The notes beneath the pieces were generated by a model, which was given only the letters and a program-made list of their open reading frames with translations, had not been told where the DNA came from and ran no database searches. Of a DNA stretch of 64,000 bases, positions 37,536 to 46,251 are shown one piece after another (position 1 is the first letter of the stretch; every line of letters starts with the position of its first letter). The DNA comes from an uncultured Woeseiaceae bacterium (GTDB lineage: Bacteria > Pseudomonadota > Gammaproteobacteria > Steroidobacterales > Woeseiaceae): positions 135,496-199,495 of the forward strand of contig CALZJH010000008.1 of NCBI GenBank assembly GCA_945787845.1. The letters are read 5' to 3'. The position numbers and the translations under genes were made by a program.

Positions 37536-39531
37536 AGCGCACGCCGCCCATGACGTTGTCAGCACGGATGCTGCCGCCGTGGCCTTCTGCGATGAGGCGC
37601 GCGACGTAAAGCCCCAGCCCCAGGTGACGCGAATCCTCACCGCCCCGCATCGACACCATCGAGTCAAACATCTGTGAGCGCATGCGTTCCGGGAGTTCCG
37701 GCCCCGGGTTTGTCACGCCGATAAGCAATGCGTCGTCCTGCCCGTCCAGCGTCAAACTGATCGTGTCACCTTCTGCGCTGAAATCGACGGCGTTGTCGAC
37801 GAGCTTGTCGAGCATCTGGATCAACAATTCCGGAGATCCCGTTACTTGTGCCTCATCGACGCTGTTTGTGAATGCGAACTCGCGTCCCTTGTACGCGTCG
37901 CGGTAGGCACTTGTTGTCGAATCGAGGACGGCCGCGAGATCGAATTTCTCCGGATCCGCGTGCGCCATCAGCTCCTCGACACGGCTTGCCTCGCTCATGG
38001 CACTGAGAATTCGACGCAGACGATCGGCCCCCTCTCGCGCTCGTTCCGTATAACCCAGCGACGCTTCATTGAGCGGCTCGTGTTCCAGGTTTTCGAGCGA
38101 TGACGTGACGATCGCAAGCGGCGTGCGCAGCTCGTGCGACAGCTTCGACGCGAGCGAGCGCAGGTATTCGTTGTACTCCCCGAGTTGCTGCAGCACCCAG
38201 GAGAAACTGCGCGACAGGTCGCCGATTTCGTCATCGGCCAGGGCGCTCGGCAACGCCGACGAGAGCTTCTCGTTCTCCAGCGCATTCTCGGCGGCGATCG
38301 ACAGTGCGCGGATGCGGCGCGACAGCCAGGTCGCATAGCCGAGCAAGGCGCCGCCGACAACCAGCGCTGTGATCAGCGTGACGTTGATCAGGCGCGCGAG
38401 ACCGGCGTTTCTCTGGCTGAGGATCGCATCGGTGCCACGTTGCAAAACCACGGCGCCGATCACTTCGCTTCCGACTCGGATGGGCGCTGCGACAGCGACA
38501 ATGGCCGTGCCGGTATCGGTGTTCCTGAACCAGCTGGTCGACTCGCGGCCTTCGAGGGCCGCGCTCACATAGGGTTGCTGTTCGCGACCCAGCGGATCCG
38601 GTTCCGCGAATGCCGCTTCTGTACCGCTCTCCACCAGCACGTCATAGATTTTCCGCACCAGCTTCGATCCTTTTTGGTCTCCACGCCCTGAGCCCAGTTC
38701 TCCGGCCGCGCCGATGCGCCAGCCGTCCGCATCCGTCAGGATCAGGCGCATATCACTCTGCAGGCGCATGTTGGCAATGCGGTCGAGTTCGCGGATTTTT
38801 TTCATCGTCGGCCCGGGCGAGTTCCCGGAAAACGAACGGCTGCGGACACCGGGCTGAAGGACGTCAGCGGTATTCTGGATGCTCAGCCCGAGATGCGTGC
38901 CGAGCTGTCCAGACGGAATGCGTGCCTCGACACGATAGCCGCCCGGTATGTCCTGCCAGTAAGCCGCGATCGAGGGCTCCGGCATGAACCCGTTGGCCGA
39001 GTGTTTGTAACTGATGATCTGGCCGGGCGCTTCGGCCGCAAACGAAAACGCTTCGCGCAGGTAGGGCGGGCTGCTGCTCACCAGTGTGACTCGATCCGCA
39101 AAGCGCGATGCGCCATCGACGACAATCGACTCCGGCGTCGCATAGATAATGTTGCGGTCGGACACCTCGACGTACAGGTAGGTCGCCTGCCCGTACGAGG
39201 CGATGGCAAAACGTACCGGCCCGTCCGTTCCACGAATCGTTCGCAGGGAGCGCGTCGACAAGGTCCAGTCATCGAAGTAGCCGTCGATTGCGGGGGGTGA
39301 CGACAGCCTGTGCAGGTACAGCTGATCGCCAGTGCCAAACCTCTTGTCGCGTCGCGGAAACTCCTCGCGATACTGTTGCATGGAGCCGGCAATCGCGCGT
39401 GCGACGTCGGCCAGCATCTGCTCCTGACCCTCGCGCAGTGCAATCTCGGTTTCACGGATGAACTCACAGCCGGCCCACGGCAACATCAGTGTCAACAGAC
39501 TGACGAGTAGCAGCTGGCGGCGAAGATTCAT
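37504..39531 (-). CDS. pdsS: Proteobacterial dedicated sortase system histidine kinase
   Basis: A 675-aa sensor kinase. An N-terminal membrane segment (7-20) is followed by a large periplasmic sensor with a CBM9-like carbohydrate-binding look (AIDGYFDDW near residue 85), a second helix near 380-402, a HAMP-like region, the phospho-acceptor His466 in SHELRTP, the N-box Asn580 and the GLGLYVARLIAEGHGG ATP lid near 638. The layout matches the kinase of the dedicated sortase system. The response regulator gene lies 25 bases upstream. It presumably senses an envelope carbohydrate or stress and controls the sortase and its substrate. Confidence 0.92.
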   Translation of the reverse strand: MNLRRQLLLVSLLTLMLPWAGCEFIRETEIALREGQEQMLADVARAIAGSMQQYREEFPRRDKRFGTGDQLYLHRLSSPPAIDGYFDDWTLSTRSLRTIRGTDGPVRFAIASYGQATYLYVEVSDRNIIYATPESIVVDGASRFADRVTLVSSSPPYLREAFSFAAEAPGQIISYKHSANGFMPEPSIAAYWQDIPGGYRVEARIPSGQLGTHLGLSIQNTADVLQPGVRSRSFSGNSPGPTMKKIRELDRIANMRLQSDMRLILTDADGWRIGAAGELGSGRGDQKGSKLVRKIYDVLVESGTEAAFAEPDPLGREQQPYVSAALEGRESTSWFRNTDTGTAIVAVAAPIRVGSEVIGAVVLQRGTDAILSQRNAGLARLINVTLITALVVGGALLGYATWLSRRIRALSIAAENALENEKLSSALPSALADDEIGDLSRSFSWVLQQLGEYNEYLRSLASKLSHELRTPLAIVTSSLENLEHEPLNEASLGYTERAREGADRLRRILSAMSEASRVEELMAHADPEKFDLAAVLDSTTSAYRDAYKGREFAFTNSVDEAQVTGSPELLIQMLDKLVDNAVDFSAEGDTISLTLDGQDDALLIGVTNPGPELPERMRSQMFDSMVSMRGGEDSRHLGLGLYVARLIAEGHGGSIRADNVMGGVRFTVAIPRMPH

Positions 39532-39556
39532 CTAGTGACCTGGCATCGCGGTCCGG

Positions 39557-40249
39557 CTAGTCACTGATCCAGCGGTAGCCCATCCCGTACACGGTTTCGA
39601 TCGAGTCGAAGGCGTTGTCGATGGCCTGGAACTTGCGGCGGATGCGCTTTACGTGGGAGGTGATCGTGTTGTCGTCGAGAACGGCCTGCGCCGCATCCAT
39701 GAGCTGCTGGCGATTCTTGACGTGTCCCGGATAACGCGCGAGTGCATGCACCAGCCAGAACTCGGTCAGCGTCAAACCGACAGGCTGTTCCTGCCAGTGA
39801 ATCGTCATGCGCTCCGTATCGATACTGAGATCACCGCGGGTGATGCGGCTCTCGTTCCCCTGGGGCTTCTGCATCGCGTCCATGCGGCGAAATAAAGCGG
39901 CCACACGGGCCATCAGGTGCGGCAGGCTGATGTCCTTGGTCAGGTAGTCGTCGGCGCCGAGGCGTAGCCCCGAGACCGCGTCGAACTCGCTGTCTCGCGC
40001 CGTCAGGAAGATGATCGGGAGATCGGCTGCGCGTGCGCGCAGCTCACGACATAGCTCGAAGCCGCCCTCAACGTCGTCCTTCAGGTTGATGTCGATCACG
40101 ACGAGATCGGGCAAGCGGCTCTCGAAGGCGTCGAGGGCCGGCTGGCGGGCCTCGTAGCCGTCCACGACGTAACCCTCGCGGCTGAACGCCGCGGCGTAGT
40201 TTTCCCGGATTGCTGCCTCGTCTTCGACGACGGCGATTCGTTTGGCCAC
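39557..40249 (-). CDS. pdsR: Proteobacterial dedicated sortase system response regulator
   Basis: A 230-aa OmpR-type regulator. Receiver domain: acidic pocket VEDE at residues 8-11, phospho-acceptor Asp53 (VVIDINL), conserved Thr in FLTARD and Lys in LTKD. The C-terminal winged helix (residues 135-228) includes LTLTEFWLVHALARYPGHV and the recognition helix VKRIRRKF. It is the first gene of the pdsRS operon and is transcribed divergently from the sortase substrate gene, which is the obvious target of its regulation. Confidence 0.93.
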   Translation of the reverse strand: MAKRIAVVEDEAAIRENYAAAFSREGYVVDGYEARQPALDAFESRLPDLVVIDINLKDDVEGGFELCRELRARAADLPIIFLTARDSEFDAVSGLRLGADDYLTKDISLPHLMARVAALFRRMDAMQKPQGNESRITRGDLSIDTERMTIHWQEQPVGLTLTEFWLVHALARYPGHVKNRQQLMDAAQAVLDDNTITSHVKRIRRKFQAIDNAFDSIETVYGMGYRWISD

Positions 40250-40324
40250 TCGGCTCTCCTGCTTGAACCGTCACAATTTGCCACATTCCGCCTGTGCATT
40301 GCCATGACACAGACCCCGGACCGG

Positions 40325-40361
40325 CCCTTTGGCGCGCTTGAATAGTGTGGACGCCAAAGGG
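40325..40361. promoter_or_regulatory. 10-bp inverted repeat upstream of the sortase substrate gene
   Basis: CCCTTTGGCG (40325-40334) and CGCCAAAGGG (40352-40361) are perfectly complementary, separated by 17 bases. The right arm overlaps the AAAGGGAGG ribosome binding site of the gene at 40370. It may be a PdsR operator at the DNA level or a hairpin that covers the ribosome binding site in the mRNA. Confidence 0.7.
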
Positions 40362-40369
40362 AGGCCACC

Positions 40370-42439
40370 ATGCAATCCATCAAATCCGATCTTCGTTCCT
40401 GGTTCTGGGTATTCGTCCTGGTGCTCGTGCTACAGGCTTTTCCAGCGCCTGTCAGCGGTAGCGAGCTCACACCCGGCGAGGCCCAGTCCGGCAGCCTGCT
40501 GTGGCGCATGGAACAGGGCTATACGACCGCCACAACGCTTAACACAGAGGTTCGCATCGACATCAGCGGACTCGTCGCGCGCGTCAAGGTCCGGCAGGAG
40601 TTTCGCAACGAGGGCGGCGAATGGGTGGAAGGCATCTATGTCTTCCCGCTGCCGGACAAGGCGGCCGTGGATCGCATGCGACTGCACATCGGGGATCGCT
40701 TTATCGAGGGAGAGATACGTGAGAAAGAGCAGGCCAAAAAGGAATACGAGCAGGCAAAGCAGGCCGGCAAGAAAGCCAGCCTCGTGCAGCAACAGCGTGC
40801 CAACCTGTTTACAACATCGGTGGCAAACGTCGCGCCGGGCGAACTGGTGGTTGTCGAAATCGAGTACCTGGAAGACCTTCGCTACGAAGATGGCCGCTTC
40901 AGCATCCGCTTCCCGATGACGCTGACGCCCCGTTACATTCCGGGGCAGGCGCTGCCGGACAGGCAGGGCAACGGCTGGTCCGCCGACACCGACCAGGTGC
41001 CGGACGCCTCCCTGATTACGCCGCCGCAGGTGACCCGTTCGCAGAACCACAAGATTTCGCTGACGGCCGACGTCAACGCCGGTATGCCGCTCGAAATCAT
41101 TGCGAGTCGCTACCACCCGGTCAACGTGACCGAGCAAAACGGCCACTACGTGGTCGAGCTGTCCGACCAGCAGACGATCATGGATCACGACTTCGAGCTC
41201 GTATGGCGACCAATCCCGTCGGCCGAACCCCGCGCGATGGCATTCAGCGAGACGGTCGATGGCAAGCCCTATCACCTGCTCATGGTTATGCCGCCGGACC
41301 AGGACGATGTGCCGGCCGCGCAGATGCCGCGCGAGACGATCTTCATCGTGGACACCTCGGGGTCAATGCACGGCGTGTCGATGTCGCAGGCAAAACGCGC
41401 AGTGAACCTTGCGATCAAGGCGCTCAAGCCAGGCGACCGGTTCAACGTCATTGAATTCGACTCTTACACCAGTGCGCTGTTTCCATACAGCAGGCTGGCC
41501 GACGCCAGCAATGTGAGCAACGCGCTCGCGTTTGTAGAGCGGCTGCAGGCCGAAGGCGGTACTGAAATGCGTCCTGCACTCAAGCTGGCGTTGAGCACGC
41601 CCCCACAGGAAACGCACCTGCGCCAGATTGTGTTCATCACGGACGGCAGCGTGGGCTACGAGGATGAGATGTTCTCGATTATCGAGCAGCAGCTCGGCGC
41701 GGCACGACTGTTCACGGTGGGTATCGGGTCGGCGCCCAACAGCCTGTTCATGCGCAAGGCGGCCGAGGCGGGTCGCGGCTCGTATACGTTTATCAGCGCG
41801 CTGCACGAAGTGCGCGAAAAAATGGAAACGCTCTTCAGGAAGCTCGAGCACCCACAGGTCACCGACATCGAGGTGCACTGGCCCAGCGGTGTGATTGTGG
41901 ACAGTTACCCGGCCACGGTGCCGGATCTTTATCTCGGCGAACCGGTATCGATCAAGGCACAGGCGTCGAACCGTTTCCGTCCCGGCGAAGTCGTGCGCAT
42001 TACCGGCAACTCGGTGACGGGCGGCTGGGCTGCCGACCTCGACATCGATTCCTCGATGGCGAGCGAGGGGGTTGGTGCATTGTGGGCGCGAGCACGCATT
42101 GGCGCCCTGGCCGACCAGGAACGTCGCGGCGGAAATGCGGAGGAACTCCGCGCAGGCATCCTGCAGACGGCGCTGACGCATCACCTGGTCAGCAAGTACA
42201 CGAGCCTGATCGCCGTGGACAAAACCCCGGTACGTCCGGCCAACGATCCGCTGACGAGCGAGCAGGTGCCCAATCTCATGCCCTACGGTCAGAGCATGAA
42301 TGCCGTCTTCGGTTTCCCGGCAACGGCCACGAGCGCACCGGCCATGCGCATCATGGGTGCCGCGTGGTTGCTGGCAGCGTTCCTCTTCATGGTCATGTTG
42401 CGAACCAACAGGCGGCGCCCCCGTGGCCGGCGTCTTTAA
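40370..42439 (+). CDS. Marine proteobacterial sortase target protein (VIT and vWA domains)
   Basis: The 689-aa substrate of the dedicated sortase. Signal peptide at 1-31, VIT domain at about 45-180 (RVKVRQEFRNEGG, WVEGIYVFPLPD), vWA domain at about 320-495 with a complete MIDAS start IVDTSGSMHG, then a beta-rich part. The C terminus is a classical sorting signal: LPxTA-like FPATAT at 649-654, a hydrophobic helix and an RRRPRGRR tail. After cleavage it would be attached to an amine acceptor in the envelope. The sortase gene overlaps its end by 17 bases. Confidence 0.93.
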   Translation: MQSIKSDLRSWFWVFVLVLVLQAFPAPVSGSELTPGEAQSGSLLWRMEQGYTTATTLNTEVRIDISGLVARVKVRQEFRNEGGEWVEGIYVFPLPDKAAVDRMRLHIGDRFIEGEIREKEQAKKEYEQAKQAGKKASLVQQQRANLFTTSVANVAPGELVVVEIEYLEDLRYEDGRFSIRFPMTLTPRYIPGQALPDRQGNGWSADTDQVPDASLITPPQVTRSQNHKISLTADVNAGMPLEIIASRYHPVNVTEQNGHYVVELSDQQTIMDHDFELVWRPIPSAEPRAMAFSETVDGKPYHLLMVMPPDQDDVPAAQMPRETIFIVDTSGSMHGVSMSQAKRAVNLAIKALKPGDRFNVIEFDSYTSALFPYSRLADASNVSNALAFVERLQAEGGTEMRPALKLALSTPPQETHLRQIVFITDGSVGYEDEMFSIIEQQLGAARLFTVGIGSAPNSLFMRKAAEAGRGSYTFISALHEVREKMETLFRKLEHPQVTDIEVHWPSGVIVDSYPATVPDLYLGEPVSIKAQASNRFRPGEVVRITGNSVTGGWAADLDIDSSMASEGVGALWARARIGALADQERRGGNAEELRAGILQTALTHHLVSKYTSLIAVDKTPVRPANDPLTSEQVPNLMPYGQSMNAVFGFPATATSAPAMRIMGAAWLLAAFLFMVMLRTNRRRPRGRRL

Positions 42440-43001
42440 GCCCGGGCGGCTGGTCGTGTCGGCACTGCTTTGTCTCGGCTTCTGGCAGTTCGGCCAAGGC
42501 GCGTACATCCCGGCCAAAGCCTGGCTCGCGCAGGAGCTGATGCAGCGTGCCTGGGTACGATCCGGTGCGGGCGAGGAGCGCGCGGTGCCCTGGCCCTGGG
42601 CGGATACCTGGCCCGTGGCGCGACTGACGTCGAAGGCGCGCGGTGTCGACCTGATCGTCCTCGCCGGCGGATCCGGCCGGACGCTCGCGTTCGGTCCCGG
42701 GCACCTCGGTGCCAGCGCCATGCCGGGCGAGGTCGGCAATGCGATCATCGGTGGGCATCGCGACACGCATTTCCAGTTCCTGAAGAATGTCGAGGTGGGT
42801 GAGTTCCTTGGGATAGAGACGGCGCGAGGGCAACGACATCTCTACAAAGTGGTCGGTGTCGATATCGTTGACTCTCGCAAGGGCGCTCTCGTACTCGACA
42901 CTAACGCGGCCATGCTGACGCTGGTGACGTGCTATCCCTTCGACGCGCTTGATGCCGGCGGGCCGCTGCGTTACGTGGTTACGGCACGGATGATGTTCTG
43001 A
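42423..43001 (+). CDS. Class GN sortase
   Basis: A 192-aa transpeptidase of the proteobacterial dedicated sortase system. GTG 42423 gives an N-terminal membrane anchor (residues 10-24) and overlaps the substrate gene, implying coupled translation. Catalytic residues are all present: His112 in IIGGHRDTHF, Cys170 in TLVTCYPFD and Arg183 in LRYVV. It cuts the FPATAT-type signal of the upstream protein. Its 3' end overlaps the convergent NUDIX gene by 23 bases. Confidence 0.94.
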   Translation: MAGVFKPGRLVVSALLCLGFWQFGQGAYIPAKAWLAQELMQRAWVRSGAGEERAVPWPWADTWPVARLTSKARGVDLIVLAGGSGRTLAFGPGHLGASAMPGEVGNAIIGGHRDTHFQFLKNVEVGEFLGIETARGQRHLYKVVGVDIVDSRKGALVLDTNAAMLTLVTCYPFDALDAGGPLRYVVTARMMF

Positions 43002-43533
43002 CAGCGTGGATGCGTAGCAGGGCGGCCGCCGACATGGCGTCGGTGATCTCCCCGTCGAACACCATGTGCACGGCCTCGTCGAAAGGCAAACGGCGAACGG
43101 TGAGGTCCTCGGTTTCGTCGAAGTTGGTCGCGCCTTCGGTCAGGTCGGTGGCAAGGAAAACGTAGCCGACCTCATCGGTGATCGAGTTACTGGGATGCAG
43201 CTTCATCAGCTCCGACCAGTTGACGGCCGTCAGGCCGGTTTCTTCCAGGAGCTCGCGCTGCGCTGCGGCGAGCGGCTCTTCGTCGAGCGGCGCGCCGCCC
43301 ATCGGCAGCTCCCAGGAGTATTCGGCGAGCGTGTAGCGTTCCTGCCCGACGAGCCACACATTGTCCGCATCGTCCATCGCCACGATCGCTACGGCGCGAT
43401 TGCGGAAATGAACGTGGCCGTACTGATTGCGGCCGCCGCCCGGGTTAATCACGTCGTCTTCGAGCACCGTCATCCAGTCGTTCTCATACACGACTTTTCG
43501 GGCGAGACATTCCCACTTGAGTTTCATGGTCAT
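42979..43533 (-). CDS. NUDIX hydrolase (ADP-ribose pyrophosphatase-like)
   Basis: A 184-aa NUDIX protein. The Nudix box G-x5-E-x7-R-E-L-x-E-E-T-G-L is intact near residues 79-102. The N-terminal strands and the YRNRAV/VGQERY pair look like those of ADP-sugar or GDP-mannose pyrophosphatases. It would hydrolyse a nucleoside diphosphate derivative in the cytoplasm; the substrate cannot be fixed from sequence. Single gene, convergent with the sortase. Confidence 0.9.
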   Translation of the reverse strand: MTMKLKWECLARKVVYENDWMTVLEDDVINPGGGRNQYGHVHFRNRAVAIVAMDDADNVWLVGQERYTLAEYSWELPMGGAPLDEEPLAAAQRELLEETGLTAVNWSELMKLHPSNSITDEVGYVFLATDLTEGATNFDETEDLTVRRLPFDEAVHMVFDGEITDAMSAAALLRIHAVRTSSVP

Positions 43534-43575
43534 TCCCTGTATTCGTCCCTGCTGATACTAACGCAAAGACCGACT

Positions 43576-44937
43576 ATGAACTCCCAGCCCGCCAGACTGA
43601 CGCAAGGTCCCGTCGGCCGCCACCTGGTCAATATGACCGTGCCGGTGCTGTTTGGTATCACAACGTTGATGGCCCAGTCGTTTATCGACACGTACTTCCT
43701 CGGTATGGTCGGTGACCGTGCGCTGGCGGCGTACAGTTTTGGATTTCCGATCCTCATGATCGTCACCAGCGTGGCGATCGGCCTCGGTGCCGGCACCTCA
43801 TCCGTGGTCGCGCGGGCGCTCGGCGCGGGGGACCATGCGCGGGCGCGGCGGCTATCGACCGACAGCCTGCTGCTGTCATTCCTGATCACGGCAGCGTTAT
43901 CCCTGATCGGTATTCTGACCATCGAGCCGCTGTTCCGGCTGCTCGGTGCGCCAGACGACATGATTCCGATGATCCGGACGTTCATGACGATTCTTTACTG
44001 CGGCGTGCCGTTTCTCGTCATCGGTATGGTCGGCACGAGCAGCATGCGCGCAACCGGGGATACGGTGTTACCCAGCAAGCTCATGGTGGCCGCCGCCATC
44101 CTGAATGTCGGGCTGGATCCGATATTTATCTTCGGTCTCGGCCCGATCCCCGCACTGGGTCTCAATGGCGCGGCTATCGCCGCATTGATCGCCCGCGGCA
44201 TCATGTTTGCCGGGACGATCTACTTCCTCGCCTATCGACTGGACATGATCAGCTTCCGGACAGCCGCACCAGGCGACATGCGTCGTTCGTGGCGCGACAT
44301 TCTCCATGTTGGCTTGCCTGCTGCAGGAACGAACGCCATCGTTCCCATCGGCATGGCGCTGATTACGGCGATGATCGCGCGCTTCGGCCCCGAGGCGGTA
44401 GCGGGCTTCGGCGTCGCCAGCCGGGTCGAGTCGATGGTGCTCGTCATCTACTACGCCATGTCGTCGATCATCGGTCCGTTTGTCGGCCAGAATCTCGCCG
44501 CGGGCAAGGAAGGACGAATCCAGCATTCGCTGCGGCTGTGTGCGAGCTTCTGCCTCGTCAGCGGCCTCGTCATTGCCGCGGCGCTGGCATTGTTGTCAGG
44601 CGTCGTGCCGGATCTCTTCAGTGACAATCCCGCCGTAACGGACGTGACGCGATTGTTCATGTGGATCGCGCCGATCAGCTACGGTGCCTACGGCATCGTC
44701 ATGGTGGTGAACGCCGCCTTTAACGGTCTCGGGAACCCGATGCCGGGCGTGGTGATCAGCGTAACCCGGATCCTGGCTCTCTACGTGCCGCTCGCGTTCA
44801 TCGGCAAAGAGCTGTTCGGTATCCCGGGAATTTTTGGTGCCTACGCCGCAGCCAACATCCTGTCGGGTCTACTTGGGTATTTCTGGGCGAAGCGGAACGC
44901 TCACCGGCTGTGCGAGCTGCGCGCAGCGGCGTCCTAG
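43576..44937 (+). CDS. MATE family efflux transporter
   Basis: 453 aa from ATG 43576; the open frame extends upstream antisense to the NUDIX gene but those residues are not MATE-like. About 12 helices, with MTVPVLFGITTLMAQSFIDTYFLG in helix 1 and a second repeat near residue 245 (ILHVGLPAAGTNAIVPIGMALI). It is an inner-membrane antiporter, substrate unknown. Its stop overlaps the convergent DinF-type gene by four bases. The two MATE genes face each other and differ strongly in sequence. Confidence 0.92.
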   Translation: MNSQPARLTQGPVGRHLVNMTVPVLFGITTLMAQSFIDTYFLGMVGDRALAAYSFGFPILMIVTSVAIGLGAGTSSVVARALGAGDHARARRLSTDSLLLSFLITAALSLIGILTIEPLFRLLGAPDDMIPMIRTFMTILYCGVPFLVIGMVGTSSMRATGDTVLPSKLMVAAAILNVGLDPIFIFGLGPIPALGLNGAAIAALIARGIMFAGTIYFLAYRLDMISFRTAAPGDMRRSWRDILHVGLPAAGTNAIVPIGMALITAMIARFGPEAVAGFGVASRVESMVLVIYYAMSSIIGPFVGQNLAAGKEGRIQHSLRLCASFCLVSGLVIAAALALLSGVVPDLFSDNPAVTDVTRLFMWIAPISYGAYGIVMVVNAAFNGLGNPMPGVVISVTRILALYVPLAFIGKELFGIPGIFGAYAAANILSGLLGYFWAKRNAHRLCELRAAAS

Positions 44938-46244
44938 TCGGGCCGGCTGCGGACGTAGCCCAGGTGCATGCCGATGCCCCGGCTGGCCAGGAAGACAAGC
45001 AGCGCCAACCAGAGCCCGTGATTGCCGAGCGGGCGCGTCACGTACCAGACCGGCAAGAACACGAGGAACGTTGAGACCAGCATGATGTTGCGCATTTCAC
45101 GAGCACGTGTCATGCCGACATACACACCGTCGTAGAGAAAACACCACACCGATATCAGCGGCAGGACGACGACCCAGGGAAAGTAGAGCATTGCCGTCCC
45201 GCGAACGTCGGGCAGGTCGGTCAGGATGCGAACGATCATTGGGCCGGCAAGCAGGTAGATCAGCGTAAAGCCCGCCGCAAAGATCAACGACCATCTCAAC
45301 GTGAGGCTTACGGTATGGCGCAGGGCCTGGTGGTCTTTTCGTCCGACCGCTCTGCCAACCATGGCTTCGGCGGCGTGGGCGAGCCCGTCGAGACCGAGTG
45401 CGGTCAGGTTCTGGAAGTTCATGAGCACGGCGTTGGCCGCGAGGATGGTCGGGCCAAGCCTGGCACCCTGCGCGGTGACAAACGAGAATGTGAATATCAG
45501 CGTCATGGTGCGCACGAACAGGTTGGCATTCACGGAGAAGAACGCCTTGTAGGCGGACAGGTTTGTGAGCCGCGCGACCGGCCAGTGGCCCGCGCGGCTG
45601 CGCAAAGCGGCGATGGCGAAGACACCGCCGACCAGCAGGCCCGAATACTCGGCGATGACGGACGCCAGTGCGACGCCGTCGACCTTCATGCCCAGCACCA
45701 GCACGAACAGCAGGTCGAGCACGATGTTCGTAATGTTGATGGTCAGGAACATCAGCAGCGGCACGCGCGCGTTCTGCAGACCCAGGAACCAGCCCAGGAG
45801 CGCAAAGTTGGCGAGCGTTCCGGGCGCGCTCCAGACCCGTATGGAAAAGTAGGTGGCTGCATGCGCCTGGGTTTCCGCGTCGCCTCCGAGCAACGTCAGC
45901 GCGATCCTGCCGATGGGAGCCTGGAACAAGAGAATGGCGATGGCGATAACCAGGCTGACGATGAGCGCCTGGCCGAGGGCTACCCGCAGTCCGTCGTTGT
46001 CATCCGCGCCGTAGCTCTGCGCCGCAATGCCCGTAGTGCCCATGCGCAGGAAATTCATGCCGAAGTACAGGAAGGAAAAGATGGTGCTGCCGATCGCGAC
46101 GGCACCGAGGTAGACGGAACTCTCGAGATGGCCCGTAACGCCCGTATCCACCATGCCGAGCAACGGCACAGAGATATTGGAGAGAATCATGGGCGCCGCG
46201 ATGCGCCACATGTCCCTGTTGGTAGGCGAACGCCTGTCGGTCAA
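44934..46244 (-). CDS. MATE family transporter, DinF subfamily
   Basis: A 436-aa MATE protein with DinF features: MWRIAAPMILSNISVPLLGMVDTGVTGHL at the N terminus, LRMGTTGIAAQSYGA near residue 66 and the GLxNFALLGWFLGLQNARVP stretch near residue 150. E. coli DinF protects against oxidative stress and bile salts. The acyl-CoA dehydrogenase gene lies seven bases upstream on the same strand, so they are probably co-transcribed. Confidence 0.92.
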   Translation of the reverse strand: MTDRRSPTNRDMWRIAAPMILSNISVPLLGMVDTGVTGHLESSVYLGAVAIGSTIFSFLYFGMNFLRMGTTGIAAQSYGADDNDGLRVALGQALIVSLVIAIAILLFQAPIGRIALTLLGGDAETQAHAATYFSIRVWSAPGTLANFALLGWFLGLQNARVPLLMFLTINITNIVLDLLFVLVLGMKVDGVALASVIAEYSGLLVGGVFAIAALRSRAGHWPVARLTNLSAYKAFFSVNANLFVRTMTLIFTFSFVTAQGARLGPTILAANAVLMNFQNLTALGLDGLAHAAEAMVGRAVGRKDHQALRHTVSLTLRWSLIFAAGFTLIYLLAGPMIVRILTDLPDVRGTAMLYFPWVVVLPLISVWCFLYDGVYVGMTRAREMRNIMLVSTFLVFLPVWYVTRPLGNHGLWLALLVFLASRGIGMHLGYVRSRPD

Positions 46245-46251
46245 GCGTGCG

